Numbered from the stretch's first letter, positions 25,734 to 34,292 are shown. The stretch: DNA of 64,000 bases from Flavobacteriaceae bacterium UBA3591 (GCA_002375695.1 DFMO01000006.1:389746-453745); one strand, 5' to 3'. Numbers and translations: made by a program. Notes: generated by a model not told the origin, from the sequence alone.

Positions 25734-26312
25734 TTACTTCGAGCCCGGAGGGAAAACAAATCCGTCAATAATGTGAAAGAAACCGTTTTTATGGTAAAAA
25801 TCTGGAGCAATAATTTTTGCGGTGTTTTTATAATTATCTACTAAAACAATTGTATCGCCAACCTTTTTAATTTCTAAACTCTGCCCTTCTACCGTTGTAA
25901 GTTGTGCCTTCCCAAAGTTTTTTTCTACAGCCACGTGTAGTCCGTTACTGTCTATTCTACCGGGGACGGCTAAATATTGAATCATAGAATTAACCAATCT
26001 TCTATTTCCTAAAATAGAATCTCTGCGCTCTTCGGTTAAATTGAGAAATGCTTCGTCTGCAATCGCGAAAATTGTAACCATTTCTTGTTTTTCCAATGTT
26101 TCGCGCACCTGACTTTCATCTAAAATTTTTGCCAAAATGGTAAAATCTGGAGCTTCTTTTAAGTTTTCAAAAATAGTTTTACTCGAGCTAAATTCACTAT
26201 CGCCCAAAGTTTTAGAAATTTCGGGATGTTTAGTCGATTTATACTTTTGAGAAAAGGCTGTAGCTGCAAAAAATGCTACAAAAAATATAAAGAGTAAATT
26301 TTTACGTTGCAT
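25734..26312 (-). CDS. Secreted fasciclin-domain protein
   Basis: 192 residues. A cleavable signal peptide (about residues 1-21, ending AFSQ) is followed by one fasciclin (FAS1) domain: H1-like TILAKILDESQVRETLEKQEMVTIFAIADEAF, with the H1/H2 boxes EMVTIFAIADEAF and HKNGFFHIIDGFVFPP. FAS1 domains mediate adhesion in eukaryotes; in Bacteroidota they are surface or periplasmic proteins of unclear role. Usual FAS1 proteins have a slightly longer H1 box. It is monocistronic. Confidence 0.85.
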   Translation of the reverse strand: MQRKNLLFIFFVAFFAATAFSQKYKSTKHPEISKTLGDSEFSSSKTIFENLKEAPDFTILAKILDESQVRETLEKQEMVTIFAIADEAFLNLTEERRDSILGNRRLVNSMIQYLAVPGRIDSNGLHVAVEKNFGKAQLTTVEGQSLEIKKVGDTIVLVDNYKNTAKIIAPDFYHKNGFFHIIDGFVFPPGSK

Positions 26313-26467
26313 ATAATAAATTTAAGGGTGTAAATATAGTAAAATAGCCAAAGCGCCCGGCTTTTATCTTTAACGACTATTTTTATTAAATTAATATTTC
26401 AAAAGTGTTAAATAGTTGTTTTGCTGAAACGTACTGTGTAATTTTAAATATCTGAAAATTAAATGCC

Positions 26468-27184
26468 ATGTTTCCTAAAACAAATATTGAAAAACAACTC
26501 TTCAAATCGCGTGCAAAACGCATTGAAGACAACGCAATTTTAAAGGAAGTTGAACAAATATTTAATAAAAACGAGCAACATAGAGAAAAGATAAAGTCTG
26601 CTTTAAATTCAAAATCGAGGGAAGTTGCAAATAATTTTGACATCAATCAATTAAACGCTGCGCATATTTTTCATATAAACGATATTAAAAATTTGTGTGT
26701 AAATTATCGATTGCGCTTTTTAGATTCACATTACTTTAAAGGAGAGATTCCACCCGAGGCTATTTCAGAAATTAGAGAACTGGAACAAAAGCACGACATT
26801 TCAATTAAAAACTTTAAAATTGTTGCCCCGGCAAAGTTATTAAAACTAGAAAACGCAGACGACCCTTTACTCTTTGCTCCTATGGGGAATGATTATTTCT
26901 ATTTAATTTATAAATGGGGCAATGATTTGCATCCTTTTAGAAAGTTGTTGATGTGGCCGTACAAAAATTTCGACAATTTAGTTTTTACCGTTGTTGCGTT
27001 GAGTATTTTTTTAACCGCCATTACGCCTATGCATTTGTTAACGCCCAATGCCACTATTGGCGAATATATTTTCTTAGCCTTCTTTATTTTTATTGGGATG
27101 GGCGGAATGGTAATTTTATACGGCTTTTCGCACGGAAAAAATTTTAATAGTTCTATTTGGAACAGCAAATTTTACAACGGTTAA
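26468..27184 (+). CDS. Two-TM protein of unknown function
   Basis: 238 residues. The first ~155 residues are hydrophilic, basic and helical (FKSRAKRIEDNAILKEVEQI), with a short beta-rich section near 120-155 that contains the motif FAPMGNDYFYLIYKWG. Two transmembrane helices follow (about 172-190 and 204-222). I cannot assign a family; the layout, with N-terminus in the cytoplasm, resembles conserved flavobacterial proteins. It starts a plus-strand group with two DUF2007 genes, which may share its transcript. Confidence 0.65.
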   Translation: MFPKTNIEKQLFKSRAKRIEDNAILKEVEQIFNKNEQHREKIKSALNSKSREVANNFDINQLNAAHIFHINDIKNLCVNYRLRFLDSHYFKGEIPPEAISEIRELEQKHDISIKNFKIVAPAKLLKLENADDPLLFAPMGNDYFYLIYKWGNDLHPFRKLLMWPYKNFDNLVFTVVALSIFLTAITPMHLLTPNATIGEYIFLAFFIFIGMGGMVILYGFSHGKNFNSSIWNSKFYNG

Positions 27185-27209
27185 AAATTGCACCTAAAAA
27201 ATTATAATT

Positions 27210-27461
27210 ATGACAAATAATTTAGAAGAAACAGTACGTATTTATACCGGGTCTGATATTTTAGCCGAAGCTTTAGTTGGAAGGTTAAAAGACGCCGGCA
27301 TCACCCCTATTTTACGCGATGACCAACAAAGCGCTGTAATGTTTGGCAGTGGTAATAAATTTGATGATCAAGTAAGAATTTTTGTTAGAAAAGACGAATT
27401 GGCGACTGCGCAACCCATAGTGGACGCATACCGAAACGAAATTGATAAAGAAAAGGATTAG
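27210..27461 (+). CDS. DUF2007 domain protein, copy 1
   Basis: 83 residues covering one DUF2007 domain (putative signal-transducing protein family). Family features are the opening RIYTGSDILAEALVGRLKD, a central loop GITPILRDDQ and the end FVRKDELATAQPIVDAY. The fold is a ferredoxin-like small domain. The role is unknown. The next gene is a clear paralogue, 55 bp downstream. The preceding two-TM protein ends 25 bp upstream, so the three may form one unit. Confidence 0.85.
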   Translation: MTNNLEETVRIYTGSDILAEALVGRLKDAGITPILRDDQQSAVMFGSGNKFDDQVRIFVRKDELATAQPIVDAYRNEIDKEKD

Positions 27462-27516
27462 GTAAAACCAAACATCTTTAAAAACTTTTCTAAAACACTA
27501 AGTTTTCAAAAAAAAT

Positions 27517-27756
27517 ATGTCGAAAACAAAAAGAATTTACACTGGTCCCTCGTTAATTGCCAAAGGATTAGTAGCACGGTTAAACGATATTGGCATTAGC
27601 CCAATAGAGCGCAATGATCACGATAGTAGCCTAAGAGCAGGCTTTACTATGAGTATTGCAAACCAAACCATGATTTTTATTCGCGAAGACGAATACGAAA
27701 AAGCACAGCCTACAATAGAAGCATTTTTAAATGAAATTGGCGACCAAAATAATTGA
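27517..27756 (+). CDS. DUF2007 domain protein, copy 2
   Basis: 79 residues, paralogue of the preceding gene: RIYTGPSLIAKGLVARLNDIG versus RIYTGSDILAEALVGRLKDAG, and FIREDEYEKAQPTIEAFLNEI versus FVRKDELATAQPIVDAYRNEI. The central loop differs most, which suggests divergence after duplication. Function unknown. It ends 13 bp before the convergent ABC-F gene. Confidence 0.85.
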   Translation: MSKTKRIYTGPSLIAKGLVARLNDIGISPIERNDHDSSLRAGFTMSIANQTMIFIREDEYEKAQPTIEAFLNEIGDQNN

Positions 27757-27769
27757 TCGCCAATGTAGT

Positions 27770-29395
27770 TTATGCTTCAACGTTATACATTTTATCGCGT
27801 TGTTCTTTTAGCTTTTTATCGCTCATATACTCATCAAAAGTTGTATATCGATCAATTACTCCATTTGGTGTAAGTTCTACAACTCGTGTTCCCACAGTTT
27901 GTGCAAATTCGTGGTCGTGAGTTGTGAGCAATACGGTTCCTTTAAAGTTTTTTAATGAATTATTAAATGCCGTAATAGATTCTAAGTCTAAGTGGTTTGT
28001 AGGCTCATCGAGCATTAAAACGTTAGCGCGCTGCATCATCATTCGGCTTAACATACATCTTACTTTTTCACCTCCCGAAAGTACATTGCTCTTTTTTAGT
28101 GCTTCTTCTCCACTAAAAAGCATTTTTCCTAAAAAGCCTCTAATAAAAACTTCTTCGCGTTCTTCTTCGGTTTTAGCGTATTGGCGTAACCAATCTACTA
28201 AGGTCATATCATTTTTAAAATACGCATCGTTATCTAAAGGCAAATAGCTTTGTGTAGTGGTAATTCCCCATTGAAAAGAACCAGAATCTGCTTTTAAATT
28301 TCCGTTTAAAATTTCATAAAAAGCCGTAGCAGCACGCGAGTCGCGTGAGTAAATAATTACTTTATCGCCTTTGGCTAAATTTAAATTTACATTTTTAAAC
28401 AATAATTCGCCTTCAATAGATGCCGAAAGGTTTTCTACATTTAAAATTTGATCTCCAGCTTCGCGTTCGCGTTCAAAAATAATTGCAGGATAACGACGAC
28501 TCGATGGTCTAATTTCTTCAATATTTAATTTATCGATCATCTTTTTACGCGATGTTGCCTGTTTACTTTTAGCAACATTGGCGCTAAAACGCATAATAAA
28601 TTCTTGTAGTTCTTTTTTCTTTTCTTCTGCTTTTTTGTTTTGTTGTGCGCGTTGGCGTGCAGCAAGCTGGCTACTTTCGTACCAAAAAGTGTAGTTACCA
28701 CTGTAGTGATTAATCTTTCCGTAGTCTATATCACTAATATGCGTACACACAGCATCTAAAAAGTGACGGTCGTGAGATACTACAATTACACAGTTTTCAT
28801 AATTAGCCAAAAAGTTTTCTAACCAACTAATTGTCTCGTAATCCAGGTCGTTTGTAGGCTCATCCATTATTAAAACATCTGGATTTCCAAAAAGCGCTTG
28901 TGCCAAGAGCACACGTACTTTTTGTTTTCCGTCCAAATCTTTCATAACCGCATAGTGAAGACTTTCGTCAATACCAAGATTTGAAAGTAACGCAGCTGCA
29001 TCACTGTCGGCATTCCAACCGTTCATCTCTTCAAAAGCTACTTGTAATTCGCCTATTTTCTCGGCATTCTCATCGGTGTAATCTTCGTAGAGTTTGTCTA
29101 TTTGGGTTTTAATTTCAAATAACTCTTTATTACCACGAACAACGGTTTCTAAAACTTGAAAATCGTCGTAAGCGTTGTGGTTTTGTTCTAACACCGACAT
29201 ACGTTTGCCTTTTTCCAAATGCACGTGCCCCGATGTAGGCTCTTGTTTTCCTGAAATAATTTTTAACAATGTAGACTTACCGGCACCGTTGGCACCAATA
29301 ATTCCGTATATATTACCACTGGTGAATTGTGTATTCACCTCGTCAAACAATACACGTTTACCAAACTGTACTGAAAGATTTGATATTGAAAGCAT
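27770..29395 (-). CDS. ABC-F family ATPase (YbiT-like)
   Basis: 541 residues, two ABC domains with no membrane segments, joined by a linker (about 245-305) with KKELQEFIMRFSANVAKSKQ, typical of the YbiT subgroup of ribosome-associated ABC-F proteins. NBD1 (1-230) has Walker A GANGAGKST (34-42) and Walker B VLIMDEPTNDLD but a weak signature LDGKQ (154-158). NBD2 (315-541) has signature LSGGE (439-443) and Walker B VLMLDEPTNHLD, but its Walker A is YSRDSRAAT (349-357), lacking glycines and the lysine. ABC-F proteins gate ribosome states. One ATP site is therefore canonical and the other degenerate. Confidence 0.92.
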   Translation of the reverse strand: MLSISNLSVQFGKRVLFDEVNTQFTSGNIYGIIGANGAGKSTLLKIISGKQEPTSGHVHLEKGKRMSVLEQNHNAYDDFQVLETVVRGNKELFEIKTQIDKLYEDYTDENAEKIGELQVAFEEMNGWNADSDAAALLSNLGIDESLHYAVMKDLDGKQKVRVLLAQALFGNPDVLIMDEPTNDLDYETISWLENFLANYENCVIVVSHDRHFLDAVCTHISDIDYGKINHYSGNYTFWYESSQLAARQRAQQNKKAEEKKKELQEFIMRFSANVAKSKQATSRKKMIDKLNIEEIRPSSRRYPAIIFEREREAGDQILNVENLSASIEGELLFKNVNLNLAKGDKVIIYSRDSRAATAFYEILNGNLKADSGSFQWGITTTQSYLPLDNDAYFKNDMTLVDWLRQYAKTEEEREEVFIRGFLGKMLFSGEEALKKSNVLSGGEKVRCMLSRMMMQRANVLMLDEPTNHLDLESITAFNNSLKNFKGTVLLTTHDHEFAQTVGTRVVELTPNGVIDRYTTFDEYMSDKKLKEQRDKMYNVEA

Positions 29396-29535
29396 AATTT
29401 TTAAATTTTGCGCAAAAGTAGGTATTTAAGCAACACGCTGAAAAGATTAACGTTTTAAAAATGCTTTTAACTACCATTTAACAATTTGATGAATTGGGCT
29501 TGCTAAATTTGTTTGTTCACCTTAATTTAAAACTC

Positions 29536-30927
29536 TTGTTTAAAAATCTATTATTTCTCCTTTTAGTGGTGGTGCTGTTCTCTTGTACCGATAAGCAAGA
29601 AAACGATAATCAAATTACTTGGATAGGGGGACAAATTATAAACCCCAAGCTCGATTATATTGTTTTTTCAAAAGGTGGAAATGAAATATTAGATACGGTT
29701 AAACTCGACTCTAATAACTTCTTTTTATTCAAAACCGATAAAATAACTTCGGGTCTCTACAATTTAAAACACAACGAAACGCAGGTATTTTACATAGAAC
29801 CCGGCGATAGTTTATTAATACACGTAAATACATTAGATTTTGACGAGTCTTTGGCCTACTCTGGAAGAGGCGGCAAAAAAAACAATTTTTTAATGTATTT
29901 GTATTTAACAAATGAAACTGAAAATTTAAACTTGCCCAATTGGTATCAATTATCTTCAACCAAATTTACCCGTAAAATTGATAGCCTAAAGGAATTAAAA
30001 TATAAAGAATACAAAGCGTTTACAAGCAACAATAAAGTAGCCGACGCATTTAAAAAAGCAGCAATCGCCAATATAGAATACGACTATTTTATTAAAAAAG
30101 AAAAATACGCCGCAGCCAATAGAAATAATCCCGAAAAATTAGATGCTAATTTTTTTGATTACCGAAAGGAAATAAATTTCAATTTAGACGAATTTAACTT
30201 TTACTACCCTTACTATCGTTTTATGAATCGTTATTTTGAAAACTTAACCTTTGCACAATTTGATAGTACCGCCGTTGTAGATAGAAACTCTTTTGATTTT
30301 AACAACAAAAAAATTGAAATTATTGATCGTATTGTAACATCAGATACGCTTAAAAATTCGTTGCTTCGCTATAATGCAATGTGGTATTTATTAAACGCAA
30401 AAGACGCCGCAGAAGAACGCAGATTTTTTGAAAACTTTGCTAATTTAAATACCGATTCAAACCAAGTTGAAGAATTGCGGCAAATATTTAATATTACTGT
30501 AAAACTTACTGCCGGTAATACAATACCCAATGTAGATTTGGTTAACACAGACAATGTAGTGCAAGATTTATTAAGCGTAGTAAAAGCACCTACAGTTATA
30601 TATTTTTGGTCTGGAGCGTCAAAATCTCAATTTAAAAATATCAATAATCGCGCTGCCGAGTTAAAATCTAAATATCCCGAATATACTTTTTTAGGAATAA
30701 ATACCGATACACATTTTAAAAAGTGGCGACAAACTATTGCAAAAATGGGTTATAACCCAGACAACCAATACCAAATTGAAAATTTAAACGACGCCGAAAA
30801 AAGATTGCTTGTTCGATTTAAAAATAGCGCCTTAATTGTAAATAAAAAAGGTGTTATTTTAGAAGGTAAAACCAACCTATTTAACGCCAATTTTGAGCAG
30901 TTACTTCTTGGTTATTTAAACCAGTAA
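29536..30927 (+). CDS. Thioredoxin-fold lipoprotein lacking the CxxC motif
   Basis: From TTG at 29536 the protein begins MFKNLLFLLLVVVLFSC, a compact lipoprotein signal with lipidated Cys. A TAAATTTG (-7-like) element at 29504-29511 supports a start after it; an upstream in-frame TTG at 29494 is possible. The body has a beta-rich N-terminal region (about 20-110) as in Bacteroidota TlpA-like proteins, a long helical middle and a thioredoxin-like C-terminal domain (about 350-463) with TVIYFWSGASKSQFKNI where the redox CxxC would be. Hence no disulfide chemistry. Periplasmic or surface location, role unknown. Confidence 0.7.
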   Translation: MFKNLLFLLLVVVLFSCTDKQENDNQITWIGGQIINPKLDYIVFSKGGNEILDTVKLDSNNFFLFKTDKITSGLYNLKHNETQVFYIEPGDSLLIHVNTLDFDESLAYSGRGGKKNNFLMYLYLTNETENLNLPNWYQLSSTKFTRKIDSLKELKYKEYKAFTSNNKVADAFKKAAIANIEYDYFIKKEKYAAANRNNPEKLDANFFDYRKEINFNLDEFNFYYPYYRFMNRYFENLTFAQFDSTAVVDRNSFDFNNKKIEIIDRIVTSDTLKNSLLRYNAMWYLLNAKDAAEERRFFENFANLNTDSNQVEELRQIFNITVKLTAGNTIPNVDLVNTDNVVQDLLSVVKAPTVIYFWSGASKSQFKNINNRAAELKSKYPEYTFLGINTDTHFKKWRQTIAKMGYNPDNQYQIENLNDAEKRLLVRFKNSALIVNKKGVILEGKTNLFNANFEQLLLGYLNQ

Positions 30928-30944
30928 TTATTAAAAAATTAAAT

Positions 30945-30989
30945 AAAAAAGCGGAGGCTGTCCTAAATTGATGATGCCTCCGCTTTTTT
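30945..30989. terminator. Bidirectional terminator (thioredoxin-like lipoprotein / fsa)
   Basis: AAAAAAGCGGAGGC pairs with GCCTCCGCTTTTTT, a 14-bp stem with a 17-base loop. It separates two convergent genes and has U-tracts in both directions. Confidence 0.88.
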
Positions 30990-31000
30990 ATGTTGAAATA

Positions 31001-31654
31001 TTAATTTCCTTTTTTGTAATCTTCCAAAAACTTTTGAAGTCCAATATCTGTCAATGGATGCTTTAATAATCCTTCAATAGATGAAAGCGGCCCTGTCATA
31101 ACATCGGCCCCTATTTTTGCACAATTAATAACGTGCATAGTGTGGCGAACGGAAGCTGCGAGAATTTGGGTTTCAAACCCATAATTATCATATATTAATC
31201 GAATATCGGCAATTAGGTCCATTCCATCGGTAGACACATCGTCTAATCTTCCAATAAATGGAGAAACGTAAGTTGCACCTGCCTTTGCAGCAAGCAAAGC
31301 TTGTCCTGCCGAAAACACCAAAGTACAGTTGGTACGAATACCGTTGTCTGTAAAGTATTTTAGTGCTTTTACACCATCTTTAATCATGGGTATTTTTACT
31401 ACAATTTGCGGGTGAAGATCTGCCAGTTCCTCGCCTTCTTTTACCATCCCTTCAAAATCTGTGGCAATAACTTCTGCCGAAACGTCGCCATCAACAACAT
31501 TACAGATGTCAACATAATGTTTCAAGATATTATTGCGGCCGGTAATGCCTTCTTTTGCCATTAACGATGGATTTGTGGTAACGCCATCGAGCACACCCAA
31601 GTCTTGGGCTTCTTTTATTTGGTCAAGGTTTGCGGTATCGATAAAGAATTTCAT
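31001..31654 (-). CDS. fsa: Fructose-6-phosphate aldolase / transaldolase-like protein
   Basis: 217 residues, the length of the small FSA-type transaldolases. Starts with MKFFIDTANLDQIKEAQDLG and GVLDGVTTNPSLMAKEG; the Schiff-base lysine is in VVKIPMIKDG (about residue 85), and TNCTLVFSAGQALLAAKAGA and YVSPFIGRLDD follow. Members act either as fructose-6-phosphate aldolase or as transaldolase in the pentose phosphate pathway; sequence alone does not separate these. Monocistronic, with a terminator shared with the gene to its left. Confidence 0.88.
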   Translation of the reverse strand: MKFFIDTANLDQIKEAQDLGVLDGVTTNPSLMAKEGITGRNNILKHYVDICNVVDGDVSAEVIATDFEGMVKEGEELADLHPQIVVKIPMIKDGVKALKYFTDNGIRTNCTLVFSAGQALLAAKAGATYVSPFIGRLDDVSTDGMDLIADIRLIYDNYGFETQILAASVRHTMHVINCAKIGADVMTGPLSSIEGLLKHPLTDIGLQKFLEDYKKGN

Positions 31655-31776
31655 ATGTGTGGTTTCAGATTTATTTTCACAAAAATAACAAAGAAAAGGC
31701 TCATTGGATAGCGTTGTTTATAAAGATTAATAAAATAGATTAACCCAATAAATTAAAACAGCAACCGATTTAAACC

Positions 31777-31807
31777 AAAAAAGGGCAGCCACAACAGCTC
31801 CCTTTTT
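31777..31807 (-). terminator. Terminator of the T9SS cargo gene
   Basis: A/T-flanked imperfect stem AAAAAAGGGcAGC / GCTcCCTTTTT lies 24 bp after the stop of the T9SS gene on the minus strand, followed by U-rich sequence in that direction. Confidence 0.55.
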
Positions 31808-31830
31808 CTACTTTTAAAGTACAAAAAATT

Positions 31831-32913
31831 TTACTGCACCACCAACTTTTTGGTAGTAATATCATTGCCCGCTTTTAGGGTTACAAAATAGACTCCCGCA
31901 GGGTAGCCGGAAATATCTAATGGAATAGAAGTTGTGTTTTCCAATAGCTCTTTGCTTTCCAAAACCTGCCCTAAGTTATTGGCCACCGTTACAATTAACC
32001 CATCAAACCCTTGGTTGGAGAGATTTAAGATAACCTCGCTGGTTGCCGGGTTGGGGTACATGGTAAAATCTTGGAGTGTTGCATCTGCCACGCCCAGCGC
32101 ATCGCACTCGGCCTGGTTGTTTACAAAGGTGGTTTCGGGGTCTTTAAACCAATCGTCCAGATAGGTGGCGCTGGCGTCGTCCACGAGGATGCAGTCCAAA
32201 TTACCGGAGGTGCCATAGGCCACAAAGGTTACTATATTTTCATTATTGCCATTTCTGGCATCAAGGCTCTGAATAGGTTAATCTGCTGCGCCAAAACTCC
32301 TAAGTTCCGAATTTTCGGATAATTCAAACCCAATAATGTTGTTATGGCTTGCAGAAAGAGAACTGAGTATTGGGTTTTGAGAAGTATCCAAGAACCCGGA
32401 AATATTATTGTATTCTATATATACCAATTCTATTACAGGGTTGTTTGTCAGATCCAGACTTCCAATATTGTTGATGTTACAATATAGCTGTTCCAGACCG
32501 GGGTTTTGGCTAATATCGAGCGCTGTCAAAAAATTTTCAGGACAATTTAAAATTTCCAGTGACGCTGTTGGAGGTAGATGCAATTCCACAACATTGCTGG
32601 ACTGGCAATTAAGTGCCCATAAATTCATATTCTGTGAAACATCCAGCAATGGAAGGTTGTTGTTGGCGCAATTAATAAGCTCCACTGCTGCAAAATCTTC
32701 AATCCCGGTAAGATCCTGTATACCCTTTGAATATATTATTAAAGAAGTTATGTTTTCAATGTTAGCCTTTAAAACTACGCCATTATTTGGCACTCCATCG
32801 CCTATGCCATTTTGCTCCAAGTAGTTCTCAAAATTGGGGTCCGGTATTGCCATATATTGTGCCGTACAGAACAAGGTATTTGCAAAAGCCACAAGAATTA
32901 GTAATCTTTTCAT
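31831..32913 (-). pseudogene. T9SS-sorted leucine-rich-repeat protein interrupted by an in-frame stop
   Basis: The frame starting at 32913 has a signal peptide (MKRLLILVAFANTLFCTAQ), then a Flavobacteriaceae LRR segment beginning AIPDPNFENYLEQNGIG, with repeats of about 21 residues (for example LDISQNPGLEQLYCNINNIG). After 211 codons it meets TAA at 32280-32278. The same frame continues without another stop for 148 codons to 31831: SLDARNGNNENI, an ILVDDAS segment and a type A T9SS sorting domain (about 80 residues, FTMYPNPATSEV ... GVYFVTLKAGN, ending KKLVVQ). The repeat register puts the stop exactly where an Asn-like residue of ADxPIQSLD is expected. Either a pseudogene or a recent strain-specific nonsense mutation; both halves are otherwise intact. 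Confidence 0.85.
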
Positions 32914-32924
32914 AGCAAAAGTTT

Positions 32925-33129
32925 TTAATGTTCTACGATCAACTGTTTGATGGTCAACTGGCCATTCTCATAAAAATGGAGAAAGTATAGCCCTTCATCC
33001 AGACTTTTATAAGGAGCATACATCGCTTCCTTATTTGCGGAAGCCAAGCTGTCAATTTCACAATGGATCTGTGCGTGGGTCTTACCACACATCAAAAAGA
33101 TTAAAGAAGTAAGAAGTAAATTTTTTCAT
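32925..33129 (-). pseudogene. Frameshifted mini-ORF: signal peptide joined to a T9SS-like tail
   Basis: From ATG at 33129 the reading frame stops after 15 codons. Removing one T from the AAATTTAC run (33119-33117 region) gives a continuous 67-residue protein: a signal peptide MKKLLLTSLIFLMCGKTHAQ, then IHCEIDSLASANKEAMYAPY and the end KSLDEGLYFLHFYENGQLTI-KQLIVEH. The 'GLYFL...G..L.KQLIVE' ending resembles the last strands of T9SS type A sorting domains. It lies 11 bp upstream of the interrupted LRR gene on the same strand, so both look like remnants of one cargo locus. That the tail is T9SS-like is inference from pattern. Confidence 0.55.
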
Positions 33130-33212
33130 GATTTGGGCCATTTAAAAACTAACAGTTCTTAAATATACGTTAAAATTAAGTATTAGTAAAATACAACAAA
33201 AAATTTTAACCG

Positions 33213-34019
33213 CTACTTCAACCCATAATGCTTTAGCAGCATTCGCTCATAAACCCTATCAGGCAATACACGTTTTAGTACAATTGAAAATTTCTGCAGG
33301 GAAGAACCTACTTTATAATGAACTCGAGGATTTTCAGTCTCAATAATTTTGTGCACCACTTTTGCCATTTCCAACGGGTCGTTGCCATTATCTACGTGTT
33401 CATTCATCAATTTTAACGTATTCCCGTAGTCTTTTTTATAAGGAGAATCTTTTAATTCGGGAGCGTGATAGCGTCCCGCGGCAATATTGGTGGCAAAGTC
33501 ACCCGGCGCAATATTGGTCATTTTTATACCAAACTGCATGGTTTCCATACGCATGGCTTCAATCGAAATTTCTAAAGCAGCCTTACTGGCAGAATAAATT
33601 CCGCGGTACGGAAGTCCCATATACGCAGCGATAGAAGTAACATTTAAAATATGTCCAAAACCCTGTTTACGCATTTGTGGCAAAACGGCTTTTATAACAT
33701 TTATAGGGCCGTGAAAATTGGTGTCAAATGCTTTTTTTATTTCACTTTCGGGGGTTTCTTCAATAGGCCCGGTAATACCTACGCCAGCATTATTGATTAC
33801 CACATCAATTTTCTTGGCTTGGTTGATTATTTCGGAAATAGCCAATTCAATAGAAGGCGCATCGCTAACATCTAATTTTAAAAGGGGGAAGGATGACTTT
33901 TTTATTTTCTCTGGATTTCGACTGGTTCCAAAAACCTGGTAGCCGCGTTCAGAAAGATATTCGCCAATGGCTTTACCAATTCCCGAAGAACCACCCGTAA
34001 TAAGTACTACTTTTGGCAT
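33213..34019 (-). CDS. SDR family oxidoreductase
   Basis: 268 residues, classical short-chain dehydrogenase. The nucleotide-binding TGGSSGIG is at residues 8-15, NNAGVGI near 93, the active-site Tyr and Lys in YSASKAALE near 155, and the Ser in VTSIAAYMG. The C-terminal part (KFSIVLKRVLPDRVYERMLL) is longer and more basic than average. Substrate unknown. It is monocistronic and divergent from the SRP RNA gene's neighbourhood. Confidence 0.9.
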   Translation of the reverse strand: MPKVVLITGGSSGIGKAIGEYLSERGYQVFGTSRNPEKIKKSSFPLLKLDVSDAPSIELAISEIINQAKKIDVVINNAGVGITGPIEETPESEIKKAFDTNFHGPINVIKAVLPQMRKQGFGHILNVTSIAAYMGLPYRGIYSASKAALEISIEAMRMETMQFGIKMTNIAPGDFATNIAAGRYHAPELKDSPYKKDYGNTLKLMNEHVDNGNDPLEMAKVVHKIIETENPRVHYKVGSSLQKFSIVLKRVLPDRVYERMLLKHYGLK

Positions 34020-34163
34020 AAAAAATTGTTAAAAGACAAAGGTGCATTTATGAAGTCAGTTTTCCAAATAGTTTTTTTGAAAAATGTTTCGGTTACACTC
34101 TAAAAACTAAAGAATTGATGATTAATTAGAATTAAAAACACGAAACTTTAGCGCACAAAAAAT

Positions 34164-34257
34164 GGCAAGCTACCTACATCACACCGCTACGACCGTATAC
34201 CCTTGCTGCGTTCCCGCCCTGGGGGATTCAACAGGAGCTGGTTGTGTAGGACTTGCC
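34164..34257 (-). ncRNA. ffs: Signal recognition particle RNA (small bacterial type, 4.5S)
   Basis: The minus strand reads GGCAAGTCCTACACAACC at the 5' end and TGTGATGTAGGTAGCTTGCC at the 3' end, which pair as the long closing stem, with the domain IV apical loop CAGGGCGGGAACGCAGCAAG between them (GGGAACGCAGC holds the tetraloop and the asymmetric bulge that bind Ffh). About 94 nt, as expected for the small type. A TTTTTT run (34162-34157) after the stem ends transcription, and a well-formed promoter lies immediately upstream. The 326-bp intergenic stretch 34020-34345 holds only this gene, its promoter and the upstream region of the glutaminyl cyclase gene. Confidence 0.92.
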
Positions 34258-34261
34258 GCTG

Positions 34262-34292
34262 CAAAGATAGTGCTTTTTCAAGTTTTTGCAAG
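34262..34292 (-). promoter_or_regulatory. Promoter of the SRP RNA gene
   Basis: On the minus strand CTTG (34292-34289), 19 bases, then TATCTTTG (34269-34262) match the -33/-7 consensus with correct spacing; the RNA begins about 5 bases after the -7 box. Confidence 0.8.

Noticed and set aside
32278..32280. Programmed readthrough or recoding of the TAA in the T9SS LRR gene
   Set aside because: TAA is the least leaky stop in bacteria, and no stem-loop or special downstream context is visible; a nonsense mutation is simpler.
32408..32824. A 138-codon plus-strand open frame opposite the LRR gene
   Set aside because: It runs antisense to repetitive LRR coding sequence, which easily gives open complementary frames.
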